The notes: a model not told the origin generated them from the sequence alone. 64,000 nt of DNA from Chloroflexus aggregans DSM 9485 (GCF_000021945.1 NC_011831.1:1687353-1751352); one strand, 5' to 3'; shown: positions 16,468 through 24,960, counted from the stretch's first letter. Numbers and translations are program-made.

Positions 16468-17552
16468 AGCCGGATGTTACACCGACGATGATAGATTTGT
16501 TTGCCGGTTGTGGAGGGGTGACGACAGGATTTAAAGCCAAAGGGTTTAACGTATTGGCAGCAGTAGAGTTCGATCCTGTGACCGCCCAAACATACCACCT
16601 CAATCACCCGGAAGTTGCCCTGTATGTGCAGGACATCCGAGATATATCACCGAACGAGATGATGGCGAGGTGCAGATTAGAACGTGGTCACCTTACCGTC
16701 CTAAGTGTGTGCGCTCCTTGCCAGCCGTTTAGTAAACAAAACCGTTATCGACATGCGGACGAACGAGCTTCTTTAATCCTCGAGACCGTTCGTTTTGTTG
16801 AAGCATTCCATCCTCTGTTTCTCTTTATAGAGAATGTGCCAGGACTAAGGCAACATTCGGATATTTTAGATACATTAGTCGGCGATTTAGAGAAATTAGG
16901 GTATACCATGTCCGAGCCGGCTATTGTAGATGCGGTGAAGTACGGTGTACCACAATTCCGTAGGCGCTTTATCTTACTTGGTACTTGCCTCGACAGAGCG
17001 TTACGGATACCGGAGGAGACCCATGCTTCACCACACGAGGCAGTTCGGTTGGGGAAACAGGAATGGCTTACGGTAAAAGATGCGTTTGCCGGTCTCCAAA
17101 GCTTGCATGCAGGCGAACAGAGCGCTACCGATCCCTTGCACAAAGCAAGGAAGCACACGCCCTTAAGCTTAGAGCGCTTGAAACATATACCGCATAACGG
17201 TGGGAGCAGAGACAGTCTCCCGATCGAGCTCCAACTATCTTGCCATCGAAACGGCAGACATGGTGGGTATCACGATGTGTACGGCAGACTGGATTTTGAA
17301 CGACCTGCTAATACGTTGACGACCGGCTGTACCAATGTGACCAAAGGAAGATTTGCGCATCCTACATCCGACCGTGCAATAACGCCAAGAGAGGCAGCTC
17401 GGTTACAGACATTTCCAGATACGTATCGGTTCTATGGCAGCTACGAAAAAATCTCTGCTCAGATAGGTAATGCTGTGCCGGTTAAGCTGGCAGAGATATT
17501 TGCGCAGTATTTTCATGAACTTTGGGAGAAGCTGAGCCAGAGAACCGGCTAA
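16464..17552 (+). CDS. DNA (cytosine-5-)-methyltransferase
   Basis: 362 residues from the ATG overlapping the glycosylase stop (ATGA); an in-frame ATG 69 nt upstream lies within the glycosylase and would add a non-conserved tail. All main motifs are seen: I (IDLFAGCGGVTTGF), IV with the catalytic cysteine C86 (SVCAPCQPFSKQ), VI (FIENVPG), VIII (VPQFRRRFILLG), IX (RPANTLTTGCTNVTKGRF) and X (AQIGNAVPVKLAEIF). It transfers methyl from SAM to cytosine C5; the target-recognition region before motif IX (about 200-270) is of unknown specificity. As fourth gene of the overlapping series it should mark self DNA. It may also protect against the restriction enzyme 97 nt downstream, although that enzyme has its own methyltransferase. 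Confidence 0.92.
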   Translation: MKPDVTPTMIDLFAGCGGVTTGFKAKGFNVLAAVEFDPVTAQTYHLNHPEVALYVQDIRDISPNEMMARCRLERGHLTVLSVCAPCQPFSKQNRYRHADERASLILETVRFVEAFHPLFLFIENVPGLRQHSDILDTLVGDLEKLGYTMSEPAIVDAVKYGVPQFRRRFILLGTCLDRALRIPEETHASPHEAVRLGKQEWLTVKDAFAGLQSLHAGEQSATDPLHKARKHTPLSLERLKHIPHNGGSRDSLPIELQLSCHRNGRHGGYHDVYGRLDFERPANTLTTGCTNVTKGRFAHPTSDRAITPREAARLQTFPDTYRFYGSYEKISAQIGNAVPVKLAEIFAQYFHELWEKLSQRTG

Positions 17553-17649
17553 CATCTGCTCTTGCCGATCGTTTCATCGGCTCGCTTTGCTCGCCTTGGT
17601 CACAGCAGCTAGACTCGAGACCGTTTGTCGGTACATCGTAAGGCCAACA

Positions 17650-18303
17650 ATGAAACAAAAGTTGACACTAGAACTGCTGAAGACAGAAGCACACACATTC
17701 GCCGAAATCGAGTCGGGGCATCGAGAGCCGACGTTGTACGGCGTTACTGATGGGAAAGCAGTTGGTACGTACTTCGAGCACAAGTTCAGGTCTTACCTCC
17801 GCGAAAGGTATGATTTTGAGGAGGGCAGCTCTGCGAGTGGAATAGACTCTCCTGAGCTTGCAGTTGACATGAAGGTAACAAGCATAAGGCAACCGCAATC
17901 TTCATGTCCTTTCAAATCTGCTCGACAGAAAATCTATGGTCTGGGCTATTCTCTGCTCGTGTTTGTATACGAGAAGACAGATGACCCACAAACATCTACG
18001 GAGAATTTGAACATTTTGCACACGATTTTTGTCAGTAAAGAGCGGACAGCAGACTTTCAAACGACCGCGGGGCTCCGTCGAATACTTGAAAATGAGGGTA
18101 ACAAGGATGACATTATGGCTTTCATTGAAGAGCGCAGACTTCCAGTCGACGAGATTGAGGCATCAGCGCTAGCCGACGAGATCCTCGCCAATCCCCCTGA
18201 GGTCGGCTATCTTACCATCTCGAATGCCTTACAATGGAGACTTCAATACAGTCGAGTAATTGAGGAGGCTGGTTCGGTTGGAGGACTTGAAAGACTGAGA
18301 TAG
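17650..18303 (+). CDS. Probable type II restriction endonuclease (PD-(D/E)XK)
   Basis: 217 residues from an ATG; a TTG-started extension of 21 residues is less likely. A plausible PD-(D/E)XK centre is E44 (YFEHKFRSYL), D66 in SASGIDSPEL and D73-x-K75 in AVDMKVTS, followed by a conserved-looking SIRQPQSSCPFKSARQKIYG. This block and the tight 2-nt gap to a DNA methyltransferase point to the nuclease of a type II system. The C-terminus (about 150-217) is helical and may hold specificity. It has no start-stop overlap with the upstream methylase, so it probably belongs to a second, adjoining R-M unit. Recognition sequence unknown. Confidence 0.72.
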   Translation: MKQKLTLELLKTEAHTFAEIESGHREPTLYGVTDGKAVGTYFEHKFRSYLRERYDFEEGSSASGIDSPELAVDMKVTSIRQPQSSCPFKSARQKIYGLGYSLLVFVYEKTDDPQTSTENLNILHTIFVSKERTADFQTTAGLRRILENEGNKDDIMAFIEERRLPVDEIEASALADEILANPPEVGYLTISNALQWRLQYSRVIEEAGSVGGLERLR

Positions 18304-18305
18304 CG

Positions 18306-19910
18306 ATGCGCGATCAACAACAACGCAAAGCCGAATTTGGGGATTTTCAAACGCCCCTCAGCTTAGCCAGGGAAGTATGTTCCCTTATCGCTCGGACTGG
18401 TTTTCGTCCCGCTTCGATTCTCGAACCAACATGTGGGACGGGTTCGTTTCTCAAAGCATCTTTAGAAACATTCCCAGACGTATCGCGTGTTCTTGGCTTT
18501 GAGATCAATCCGCAATACGTGTTGCAAGCGCAGTATGCTGTCACACGCGCATTTCCTCATGCGTCCATTGAAGTTCATCAGTCTGATTTCTTTCTCACGA
18601 GTTGGTCTGAGATTGTTAAAGCGTTGCCTGAGCCCATTCTTGTTATAGGCAATCCACCCTGGGTGACGAATGCAGCGTTGAGCACTTGGGGCAGTAGCAA
18701 TGTTCCGATGAAATCAAACCTCGACAATCTCCCTGGTATTGATGCGCTCACCGGTAAGAGTAATTTCGACATTTCGGAATGGATGCTTAGAAAGAACATC
18801 GAATGGCTGAATGGCAAAAACGTCATACTTGCAATGCTTTGTAAAACGACAGTAGCACGTAAAGTTCTCTTGTACGCTTGGCAAAACGGTGTGCGGATCG
18901 AATCGGCATCACTTTATACCATAGACGCACAGGAGTACTTTAGAGCTTCGGTTGACGCTTGCCTTCTGTTCATTCGAAGCAATCCGACCGGCAATAGCAA
19001 AGAATGCCAGGTTTTTCGTTCTCTTCATGCACAACAACCCGATAGCTCGTTCGGTTTGCAGGATGGAATGCTTGTGGCTGATGTCAAATCATACCTGAAA
19101 CGGAAAGACCTCACAGGGACAGGCTTTAGGGGCTGGCGGTCAGGAATAAAGCATGATTGCAGCAAAGTCTTTGAGCTGCGCATTGAACGTGGGAATCTTG
19201 TTAATGGCCTAGGAGAATTCGTTGAGATTGAACCTGAAGTGCTCTTTCCTCTGTTAAAAAGTTCTGATCTCGCAGCGCATAGGAAGCCGCATCGGTGGAT
19301 GCTTGTTCCTCAACGGGCAATGAGTGACGACCCGAGCCGTCTTAGGTTGGACGTTCCCAAGGCCTGGAATTACCTTACTGCCCATGCACATCTTTTGGAC
19401 GAACGAAAGAGTTCAATATACAGGAACCGTCCGCGCTTCTCAGTCTTTGGAGTTGGACCATATTCATTTGCTCCCTGGAAGATTGCTATTTCGGGTTTAT
19501 ACAAGAAACTTGAGTTTGTTCAAGTTCCACCTTTTCTGGGAAGCCCGGTGGTTCTCGACGACACATGTTATTTTTTCCCATGTCAGTCTGAAGAAGAATG
19601 CAATCTATTGTACGAATTGGTTACATCCGAACCTGCCAGAGAGTTCTGGTCTGCATTAATTTTCTGGGATGCAAAGCGGCCAATTACGGCACAACTTCTT
19701 AACTCACTTGATCTGATGGTTCTTGCACGCCTCTTGGGTAAGGAATGTGATATAGCGCGAACTCTTGCGGAACGACAGATTGTAGAATACACGGAAGGGG
19801 CTTTCCAGAGACTCCTTTTCAGAGAAGAAACTGCTGATTATGACGGTGAACCGGTTACAAACGAATTCGATTTGCTAACCAATCAACACATGCATACCGG
19901 GAAACAGTAA
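18306..19910 (+). CDS. Amino-DNA methyltransferase (NPPW type, probably N6-adenine)
   Basis: 534 residues. The N-terminus has FGDFQTPLSLAREV, SAM-binding motif I ILEPTCGTGSFLKA (about residue 40), GFEINPQYV (motif II) and the catalytic motif IV VIGNPPWVTNAALS with N116-P-P-W119. This order and the NPPW/Y tetrad fit N6-adenine (or N4-cytosine) methyltransferases of the Eco57I-like class. The C-terminal half (about 250-500), with no enzyme motif, is likely the target-recognition region. The start lies 2 nt after the endonuclease stop, the classic R-M pairing. The island ends here, with a hairpin 13 nt after the stop. Confidence 0.87.
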   Translation: MRDQQQRKAEFGDFQTPLSLAREVCSLIARTGFRPASILEPTCGTGSFLKASLETFPDVSRVLGFEINPQYVLQAQYAVTRAFPHASIEVHQSDFFLTSWSEIVKALPEPILVIGNPPWVTNAALSTWGSSNVPMKSNLDNLPGIDALTGKSNFDISEWMLRKNIEWLNGKNVILAMLCKTTVARKVLLYAWQNGVRIESASLYTIDAQEYFRASVDACLLFIRSNPTGNSKECQVFRSLHAQQPDSSFGLQDGMLVADVKSYLKRKDLTGTGFRGWRSGIKHDCSKVFELRIERGNLVNGLGEFVEIEPEVLFPLLKSSDLAAHRKPHRWMLVPQRAMSDDPSRLRLDVPKAWNYLTAHAHLLDERKSSIYRNRPRFSVFGVGPYSFAPWKIAISGLYKKLEFVQVPPFLGSPVVLDDTCYFFPCQSEEECNLLYELVTSEPAREFWSALIFWDAKRPITAQLLNSLDLMVLARLLGKECDIARTLAERQIVEYTEGAFQRLLFREETADYDGEPVTNEFDLLTNQHMHTGKQ

Positions 19911-19922
19911 ACGCTGCGGTAA

Positions 19923-19943
19923 GGGACGTGAAGGGTACGTCCC
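19923..19943 (+). terminator. Hairpin after the methyltransferase gene
   Basis: GGGACGT (19923-19929) and ACGTCCC (19937-19943) form a perfect 7-bp stem with a 7-nt loop, 13 nt after the stop codon. There is no T-run, so it may end transcription weakly or protect the 3' end. Confidence 0.4.
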
Positions 19944-20033
19944 AATGGGCACGTCGCTCGCTTCTGATAAGCGTGTCACAAGGAAGGCTTCGCGATCCTC
20001 GACCTGCTTGACAAACACACCACCAGAGTTCAC

Positions 20034-21161
20034 ATGCTACCGCTTCGCATTGGCTTCGATGCCCGCTACGCTCGCGACCATTTTCCCGGCATTGGTCGCT
20101 ACATTACCGCTCTCTTACCGGCACTCAGCCGGCATTGTCGCTCCCATCACCTGTTCGTCTTCACTAATGCCGACCAATCGCTGCCTTCGCTTCCCGCCGA
20201 TGTGGTCGAGTTGGTCCCGGTACGGAGTGGCCCTTTTGCACTCAGCCAACAAATTGAGCTACCCCTTATTGCCCGGCGGTTGCGTCTCGATGTGTTCCAT
20301 TCGCCGTATCTCGTTAAGCCGTATCTGCTCCCCTGCCCATCGGTTGTCACGATCTACGACGTTGTGCCATTGCGTTACCCACAAACGCTCAGCCCACGCG
20401 GACGACGTTTTTATCGCGTAAGCTTACGTCTCGCCGCACAAAGCGCTCGTAAACTGATTACGATCTCGTCCGTCTCGCGCGATGATCTTGCGTTCCACCT
20501 GCGCATCCCACGCCAACAGATCGCCGTAACGCCGCTGGCCGCTGCACCATTGTTTGTCCCACAACCGGTTGATGAGATTACTGAAGTGCGCTTACGCTAC
20601 GGTTTACCACGACATTACGTGTTGTATGTTGGCTCGAATAAACCACACAAAAACATCGACCGCCTCCTGCGCTCATGGCAGCGCGTGCTCCCGGCCTTAC
20701 CAGAACAGTATGCCAACACCATACTGGTCATAGCCGGGAAGTTTGACCCCCGCTATCCGTTGCCGACTGCGCTTGCCGCCGAACACGGCGTGGCCGACCA
20801 GGTGAAGGTCTTGCCGAATGTCGCCGACACCGATCTACCTGCACTCTACAGCGGTGCCTTACTTTTCGTCTTTCCTTCGTCGTATGAGGGATTTGGTCTT
20901 CCACCACTCGAAGCGATGTCCTGCGGCACACCGGTGGTTTGTGCCTACGCCGGCAGTTTACCCGAAGTGGTTGATGACGCCGCATTGACGGTTGACCCAC
21001 ACAACATGCACGACATCGCCGAGGGCATCTTGCGCGTCCTCCGTTCGCCCGCACTCCGTGACGTGCTCCGGAGTCGAGGATTACGGCAAGCAGCACGTTT
21101 TTCGTGGCAAGCAACTGCTCAAGCTACCCTTGCCGTTTACGAGGAGGCGGTGCAGCGCTGA
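20034..21161 (+). CDS. GT4-family glycosyltransferase
   Basis: 375 residues with the two-domain GT-B layout. N-terminal RIGFDARYARDHFPGIGRYI is the typical glycine-rich acceptor-side start; the C-terminal domain has YVLYVGSNKPHKNIDRLLRS and the EX7E donor-binding motif in FPSSYEGFGLPPLEAMSCGT (about 281-300) followed by PVVCAYAGSLPEVV. It transfers a sugar from a nucleotide donor to a cell-surface glycan or lipid; substrate unknown. It stands alone at the right edge of the accessory island, with GC back at the host level. Confidence 0.9.
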   Translation: MLPLRIGFDARYARDHFPGIGRYITALLPALSRHCRSHHLFVFTNADQSLPSLPADVVELVPVRSGPFALSQQIELPLIARRLRLDVFHSPYLVKPYLLPCPSVVTIYDVVPLRYPQTLSPRGRRFYRVSLRLAAQSARKLITISSVSRDDLAFHLRIPRQQIAVTPLAAAPLFVPQPVDEITEVRLRYGLPRHYVLYVGSNKPHKNIDRLLRSWQRVLPALPEQYANTILVIAGKFDPRYPLPTALAAEHGVADQVKVLPNVADTDLPALYSGALLFVFPSSYEGFGLPPLEAMSCGTPVVCAYAGSLPEVVDDAALTVDPHNMHDIAEGILRVLRSPALRDVLRSRGLRQAARFSWQATAQATLAVYEEAVQR

Positions 21162-21179
21162 ACACGTGACATCCCACCA

Positions 21180-21740
21180 TTATCGCTCGATTGTACCGAG
21201 CAATTGCCCACTTACCCAGCCTTCTGTACCGGCGCTGACCCGTTCGGGAACACAATTACCAACGGTTTCGACGACCCGCAACCGGTACCAGCGGTTATTG
21301 GCATCAACGATCCGCTCTTCAAATAGCTCAACCCGATCACCGACACAAACCTGTCCAATCACGGTTGCCGGTACAACTTGCGGTGCGCTGCGAATATTGC
21401 CGCCCCTGACCACTTGGGCACGACCCAGGATCGGTTCGGGTATAAGCGTCGGCGTTGCGGTGGGGGTGACCGCGATAGTTGGTGTGAACAACGGGATCGC
21501 GCTTTGCGTTGCCGCTTGCTGGATGGTTGCCCGTGCCTCGCGCGTCTGCAACGCAATCTGCGTTTGTGTCGTCGTGACACGAGCCAACTCGATCTGGTTC
21601 ATGATCAACGGTGTTGCTCCGATCAGACCGAGCACGAGCAACCCACCTACAAGAGCACGCAGCACGATACTGAGCGGCCCACGTCGCTGTCGGCGGTTAA
21701 ACAACCGTTCCCAATCACGCGGATCTGTTTTAGCAGGCAC
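21180..21740 (-). CDS. Membrane-anchored SH3-like domain protein
   Basis: 186 residues from a GTG with GAGAGGAAACT upstream. One transmembrane helix (about 25-45, LSIVLRALVGGLLVLGLIGA) is followed by a helical stalk and a Thr/Pro-rich linker (FTPTIAVTPTATPTLIPEP). The C-terminal part (about 105-180) is a bacterial SH3-like domain: GGNIRSAPQVVPATVIGQV, then W-containing NNRWYRLRVV and GWVSGQLL. Such domains bind peptidoglycan or surface ligands, so it should face outward. It converges with the glycosyltransferase, 18 nt between the stops. Confidence 0.8.
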   Translation of the reverse strand: MPAKTDPRDWERLFNRRQRRGPLSIVLRALVGGLLVLGLIGATPLIMNQIELARVTTTQTQIALQTREARATIQQAATQSAIPLFTPTIAVTPTATPTLIPEPILGRAQVVRGGNIRSAPQVVPATVIGQVCVGDRVELFEERIVDANNRWYRLRVVETVGNCVPERVSAGTEGWVSGQLLGTIER

Positions 21741-21752
21741 AGTTTCCTCTCT

Positions 21753-22637
21753 CTACAGCCAGCGACACAACACCGGCTGGCGTTCACCGGTTGGCGTAAA
21801 GCCAAACCAGCGATACAGCCGCTGAGCGTGATAGTTGTACGCTTGTGTGTTGAGAGTGAGCAACCCGGCGCCAATTTCAGCCGCATACGAAACGAATTCC
21901 GCCAATAACCGCACGCCAATCCCTCGCCCACGTTGGGATGGATCGACGGCAATACGTACTAGATGGACTAACCGGCCACCAAAATGACTCGTCGCGTAAC
22001 TATACCCGACGACCTGTCCATCAAGTTCGGCCGTCATGAAGAATGATCCATCGGCGATTGCCGGTGCCAAAATCCCTTCGTCTTTAACCCACTGCGGTTC
22101 AAAACAGCGCATGTCGAGTTGCAACACCTCAGCTAGATCAACGGCATGGGCGGGGCGAACTTGCACATGCGCATTACCATAGTCGGGAATATCCCAACCG
22201 CGTTTCTCATAGACGACGACATCGGTTTGGTGAGCATAGCCGGCATGCTCGAGGAGTGGACGCAACCATTGATCCGACTGCTCATCACCGGCGTAGTATA
22301 GATGTTGGATCGTGTGTCCACGAGCGACATCGTCTAAAGCCGGCAAGAGGCGGGCAAGAGCCGCATTTGGCTGCACTCGTTCACTCAACGCCAATGCCCG
22401 CAACCACGCTACCTGCGTAATCGGACGACTCAGTGCAGCAACCGCTAACATCTCTTGGTCGAATTGGAGTACTGCTGCCCGTCCATGTTCGATGGCAGCG
22501 TACAAATCAGCGCCCCCAACAGCTAAAAACCGGCGGCCAGCAGACCGGAACAGATGGCTCACCGCAGGAACGTCATCGGGCTGGCTAGGTCGGACAACAG
22601 CCGCATTGAGGTTTGGAGGTTTGCGAAACGGCCACAT
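21753..22637 (-). CDS. GNAT-family acetyltransferase, double domain
   Basis: 294 residues starting at an ATG (MWPFRKPPN); an in-frame upstream start would add 39 unconserved residues running through a duplicated 21-bp sequence. The C-terminal GNAT domain (about 145-290) is clear: VQVRPAHAVDLAEVLQLDMR, VVGYSYATSHFG and the acetyl-CoA loop VDPSQRGRGIGVRLLAEFV, ending LTLNTQAYNYHAQRLYRWFG. The N-terminal half (VVRPSQPDDVPAVSHLFRS) resembles a degenerate GNAT fold. It acetylates a small molecule or protein amine; substrate unknown. Ends 12 nt before the SH3 protein, so the two may share a transcript. Confidence 0.82.
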   Translation of the reverse strand: MWPFRKPPNLNAAVVRPSQPDDVPAVSHLFRSAGRRFLAVGGADLYAAIEHGRAAVLQFDQEMLAVAALSRPITQVAWLRALALSERVQPNAALARLLPALDDVARGHTIQHLYYAGDEQSDQWLRPLLEHAGYAHQTDVVVYEKRGWDIPDYGNAHVQVRPAHAVDLAEVLQLDMRCFEPQWVKDEGILAPAIADGSFFMTAELDGQVVGYSYATSHFGGRLVHLVRIAVDPSQRGRGIGVRLLAEFVSYAAEIGAGLLTLNTQAYNYHAQRLYRWFGFTPTGERQPVLCRWL

Positions 22638-22675
22638 ACTTGTGTTACCATAAACGTAGAATCTAGCCTTGTATT

Positions 22676-22717
22676 GTAGCAGAGAAGTGTGATGATGTAG
22701 CAGAGAAGTGTGATGAT
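22676..22717. repeat. Perfect 21-bp tandem duplication spanning a start codon
   Basis: GTAGCAGAGAAGTGTGATGAT is present twice without a mismatch (22676-22696, 22697-22717). The second copy contains the start of the phosphatase gene and the first an identical decoy start region. The unit length is a multiple of three. It lies in the divergent promoter region of the GNAT and phosphatase genes. Confidence 0.9.
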
Positions 22718-23216
22718 CGACTTGGTACATAAATACGTTGCGACCCAATGGCAACGATTTTTCGGTCTAAACATTAGCCAAATCAACACCATGCTGTTCG
22801 TCGGCGGGCAATTTCACCCCGAACAGTGGCCAAACATCTACGCGCTCGGTGTACGTGCCGTCCTATCACTCCAAGCCGAGCGGGCTGACACCTTTTCTGA
22901 GCCGCTGCCTAACCGTAGTCTCCGTCTGTTGGTCCCGGATTTTCACCCCCCAACCATTGAGCAACTCGACGAAGGAGTCCATTTCATTGCCAATGCTATC
23001 GGTGACGGTCTTCCCGTGTTTATCCACTGTCACGCTGGGGTAGGTCGGGCACCATTGATGACGGCAGCGTATCTCATCGCACGTCATGGTGTTAATCATC
23101 GCGCGGCCCTAAAGATGGTGCATGCTGCCCGCCCGATCATCCGGCCCAACCGCCGACAGCTCGTCCGACTACGCGAGTACGAGCAGCTCCTTCACCGGCG
23201 CCGTCAACACCGGTAA
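22713..23216 (+). CDS. Dual-specificity protein phosphatase-like protein
   Basis: 167 residues from the ATG at 22713 (a GTG at 22710 is directly in front). The cysteine-phosphatase P-loop HCxxGxxR is intact in FIHCHAGVGRAPLMTAAYLI (about 108-127), and the general-acid aspartate is likely in LVPDFHPPTIEQL. The start of the fold, INTMLFVGGQF, is that of the DSP/PTP-like group. It should dephosphorylate tyrosine or serine/threonine, or a phosphoinositide-type substrate. The start region is duplicated (22676-22717), which could offer two ribosome entry sites. Confidence 0.87.
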   Translation: MIDLVHKYVATQWQRFFGLNISQINTMLFVGGQFHPEQWPNIYALGVRAVLSLQAERADTFSEPLPNRSLRLLVPDFHPPTIEQLDEGVHFIANAIGDGLPVFIHCHAGVGRAPLMTAAYLIARHGVNHRAALKMVHAARPIIRPNRRQLVRLREYEQLLHRRRQHR

Positions 23217-23217
23217 A

Positions 23218-24132
23218 TTACGCTGCCTGCCGGCGATGAAGCCCACTCGCCGCCAGTTCGAGGCATCCCGATACGGTAAAGAGATCGGCCAAGGCGAGCA
23301 AGGGTAGCCGCGTTTGCACGCAGAGGTAGATCGGTCGCCATACGGGAGCAAATTTGTTCTTGAAACGGTACAAGCCCTCGCTATCGTAGACGGTTGCCAT
23401 CTGGCGCCCGATCAGCGTGATGAGGCGCTCTATTGGCCGTAAATTGTCGTCAAGATGGTGGAACGGCACCTCATTGAGACTTAGGTTACGGCAACCCTCG
23501 GCCAACAAACGGGCACTGACAATACTGAACAGCGCCTCCATCACCCCTGCCGGTGCTTGTGGTCGGCGCAACATCAATTCGGTCACGGCGGTGGTCGGCG
23601 ATGGTTGGGTGAGTAACACTGCACCTTGCCACACACCGGCAGTATCACTAAACACAAAGAGACGTGTTTCCGGATCGAAGGTGGTCCGAAACAGATAACG
23701 AAGCTGCGGTCGTTGCCCATACCGTGACTCGCGCGCCAGCCAACGCAAACGTGCGACCGCCGCCGGACTCCAAGGAATTTCACTCACTTGACCAAAACGA
23801 AGGGCAGCCCGCGCCATTTTGCGCACCGAACGCCGCTGTAAGCCATCACCGGCCAGATCGATCACTCCTTCGATCCCTACCCGGAACGTCTCCCACCCAG
23901 ACGCAGCCAACCGACGCGCCACCTGTTCCGGGCAACCTCGCACCAACCAACGCTGCCCCGCTCGATGATCGTGAAGCCAAGCGGAGCGACTGCTATCCGG
24001 TAATGTCGCATACGCCAACCACGTTAACCGCGACAGGGGCAGGCGCACATACTGCAAACGCGGTACAGCAAAACTGCCCCGCGTCCAACTGAGGGGCAGT
24101 TCATCGCTATCAATGAGCACAGACAAGGGCAT
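23218..24132 (-). CDS. DUF2156/MprF C-terminal-like aminoacyl-phospholipid synthase domain
   Basis: 304 residues, soluble. The pattern matches the catalytic C-terminal domain of phosphatidylglycerol lysyltransferase MprF: SVRKMARAALRFGQVSE, a GNAT-like core, then LNEVPFHHLDD and the ending YDSEGLYRFKNKFAPVWRPI, a hallmark of the family. Full MprF has a large membrane flippase domain, absent here. Stand-alone domains may aminoacylate lipids or other substrates using aminoacyl-tRNA. Stop converges with the phosphatase gene (1 nt apart). Confidence 0.65.
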   Translation of the reverse strand: MPLSVLIDSDELPLSWTRGSFAVPRLQYVRLPLSRLTWLAYATLPDSSRSAWLHDHRAGQRWLVRGCPEQVARRLAASGWETFRVGIEGVIDLAGDGLQRRSVRKMARAALRFGQVSEIPWSPAAVARLRWLARESRYGQRPQLRYLFRTTFDPETRLFVFSDTAGVWQGAVLLTQPSPTTAVTELMLRRPQAPAGVMEALFSIVSARLLAEGCRNLSLNEVPFHHLDDNLRPIERLITLIGRQMATVYDSEGLYRFKNKFAPVWRPIYLCVQTRLPLLALADLFTVSGCLELAASGLHRRQAA

Positions 24133-24230
24133 ACCAGTACCTAAGAGTTAGGGAATTACTACATCGCAACTGTATAGCGCAGACAGGTGAGTGCTCTACG
24201 TATGTAGTTTGCGCCCGATTACCCATCTCG

Positions 24231-24860
24231 TCAAGCCATCGATTGCAAAGCCGCCTCAATCCGTGCCACCACCATATCAATAGCAATCGGATTACGCCCC
24301 CCACCGGGAAAGATGACATCGGCATAACGTTTGGTCGGCTCAACAAACTCAAGATGCATCGGACGCACCGTTGCCAAATATTGCTCGATCACCGACTCGA
24401 CCGACCGCCCACGTTCAGCAATATCACGACGCAGACGGCGAATAAAGCGCAGGTCAGCATCGGTATCGACAAACAGCTTAATATGCATACGACGACGCAA
24501 TACCGGCTCATAGAAGATTAAAATTCCCTCCACCAAAATCACCGGGCGCGGCTCGATCCGTTCGGTATACGGCAAACGCACATACGTTGCGTAGTCGTAG
24601 GTCGGTAGATCAACTGCCTGGCCGGCACACAGCGCATCGAGATGCGCTACCAGCAGATCGTTATCAAGCGCATCAGGGTGATCAAAATTGAATCGAGCCC
24701 GCTCTTCCAGCGGTAGATGACTGAGGTCTTTGTAGTAGCGGTCGTGATCAATATGAGCAATCCGATCAGCACCAACCCGCTGCAAAATCGCCTGTGCCAC
24801 ACTCGTCTTGCCACTCGCACTGCCACCGGCAACACCGATGATAATAGGGTTGAACTGCAT
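24231..24860 (-). CDS. udk: Uridine kinase
   Basis: 209 residues from an ATG with GAGAGATACC upstream. P-loop GVAGGSASGKTSVAQ near the N-terminus, IDHDRYYKDLSHL, NFDHPDALD (a strong uridine-kinase motif), PTYDYATYVRLPYTERI and VILVEGILIFYEPVLR identify it. It phosphorylates uridine and cytidine to UMP and CMP in the cytoplasm for pyrimidine salvage. Monocistronic; an upstream hairpin (24921-24960) separates it from the metalloprotease operon. Confidence 0.95.
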   Translation of the reverse strand: MQFNPIIIGVAGGSASGKTSVAQAILQRVGADRIAHIDHDRYYKDLSHLPLEERARFNFDHPDALDNDLLVAHLDALCAGQAVDLPTYDYATYVRLPYTERIEPRPVILVEGILIFYEPVLRRRMHIKLFVDTDADLRFIRRLRRDIAERGRSVESVIEQYLATVRPMHLEFVEPTKRYADVIFPGGGRNPIAIDMVVARIEAALQSMA

Positions 24861-24920
24861 ATGGGTATCTCTCAATCAAACACCATCTTGGGTAACGGAT
24901 CATTGTCAAGACAGGAATAA

Positions 24921-24960
24921 GGGGTAGGGAGACAGCAATACGCTACTGCTTCCCTACCCC
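24921..24960 (-). terminator. Terminator-like hairpin behind the yugP-like operon
   Basis: GGGGTAGGGA (24921-24930) pairs perfectly with TCCCTACCCC (24951-24960), and the stem can extend inward with mismatches. On the minus strand it is followed by the T-rich TTATTCC, so it probably ends the transcript of the metalloprotease and small membrane protein. Confidence 0.6.

Noticed and set aside
19945-20421. 158-codon frame between methylase and glycosyltransferase
   Set aside because: Overlaps the glycosyltransferase in another frame and is Ser/Leu/Arg-rich with no pattern.
20992-21825. 277-codon plus-strand frame
   Set aside because: Crosses the end of the glycosyltransferase and runs antisense to the SH3 protein; Ser/Thr/Arg-rich with no motif.
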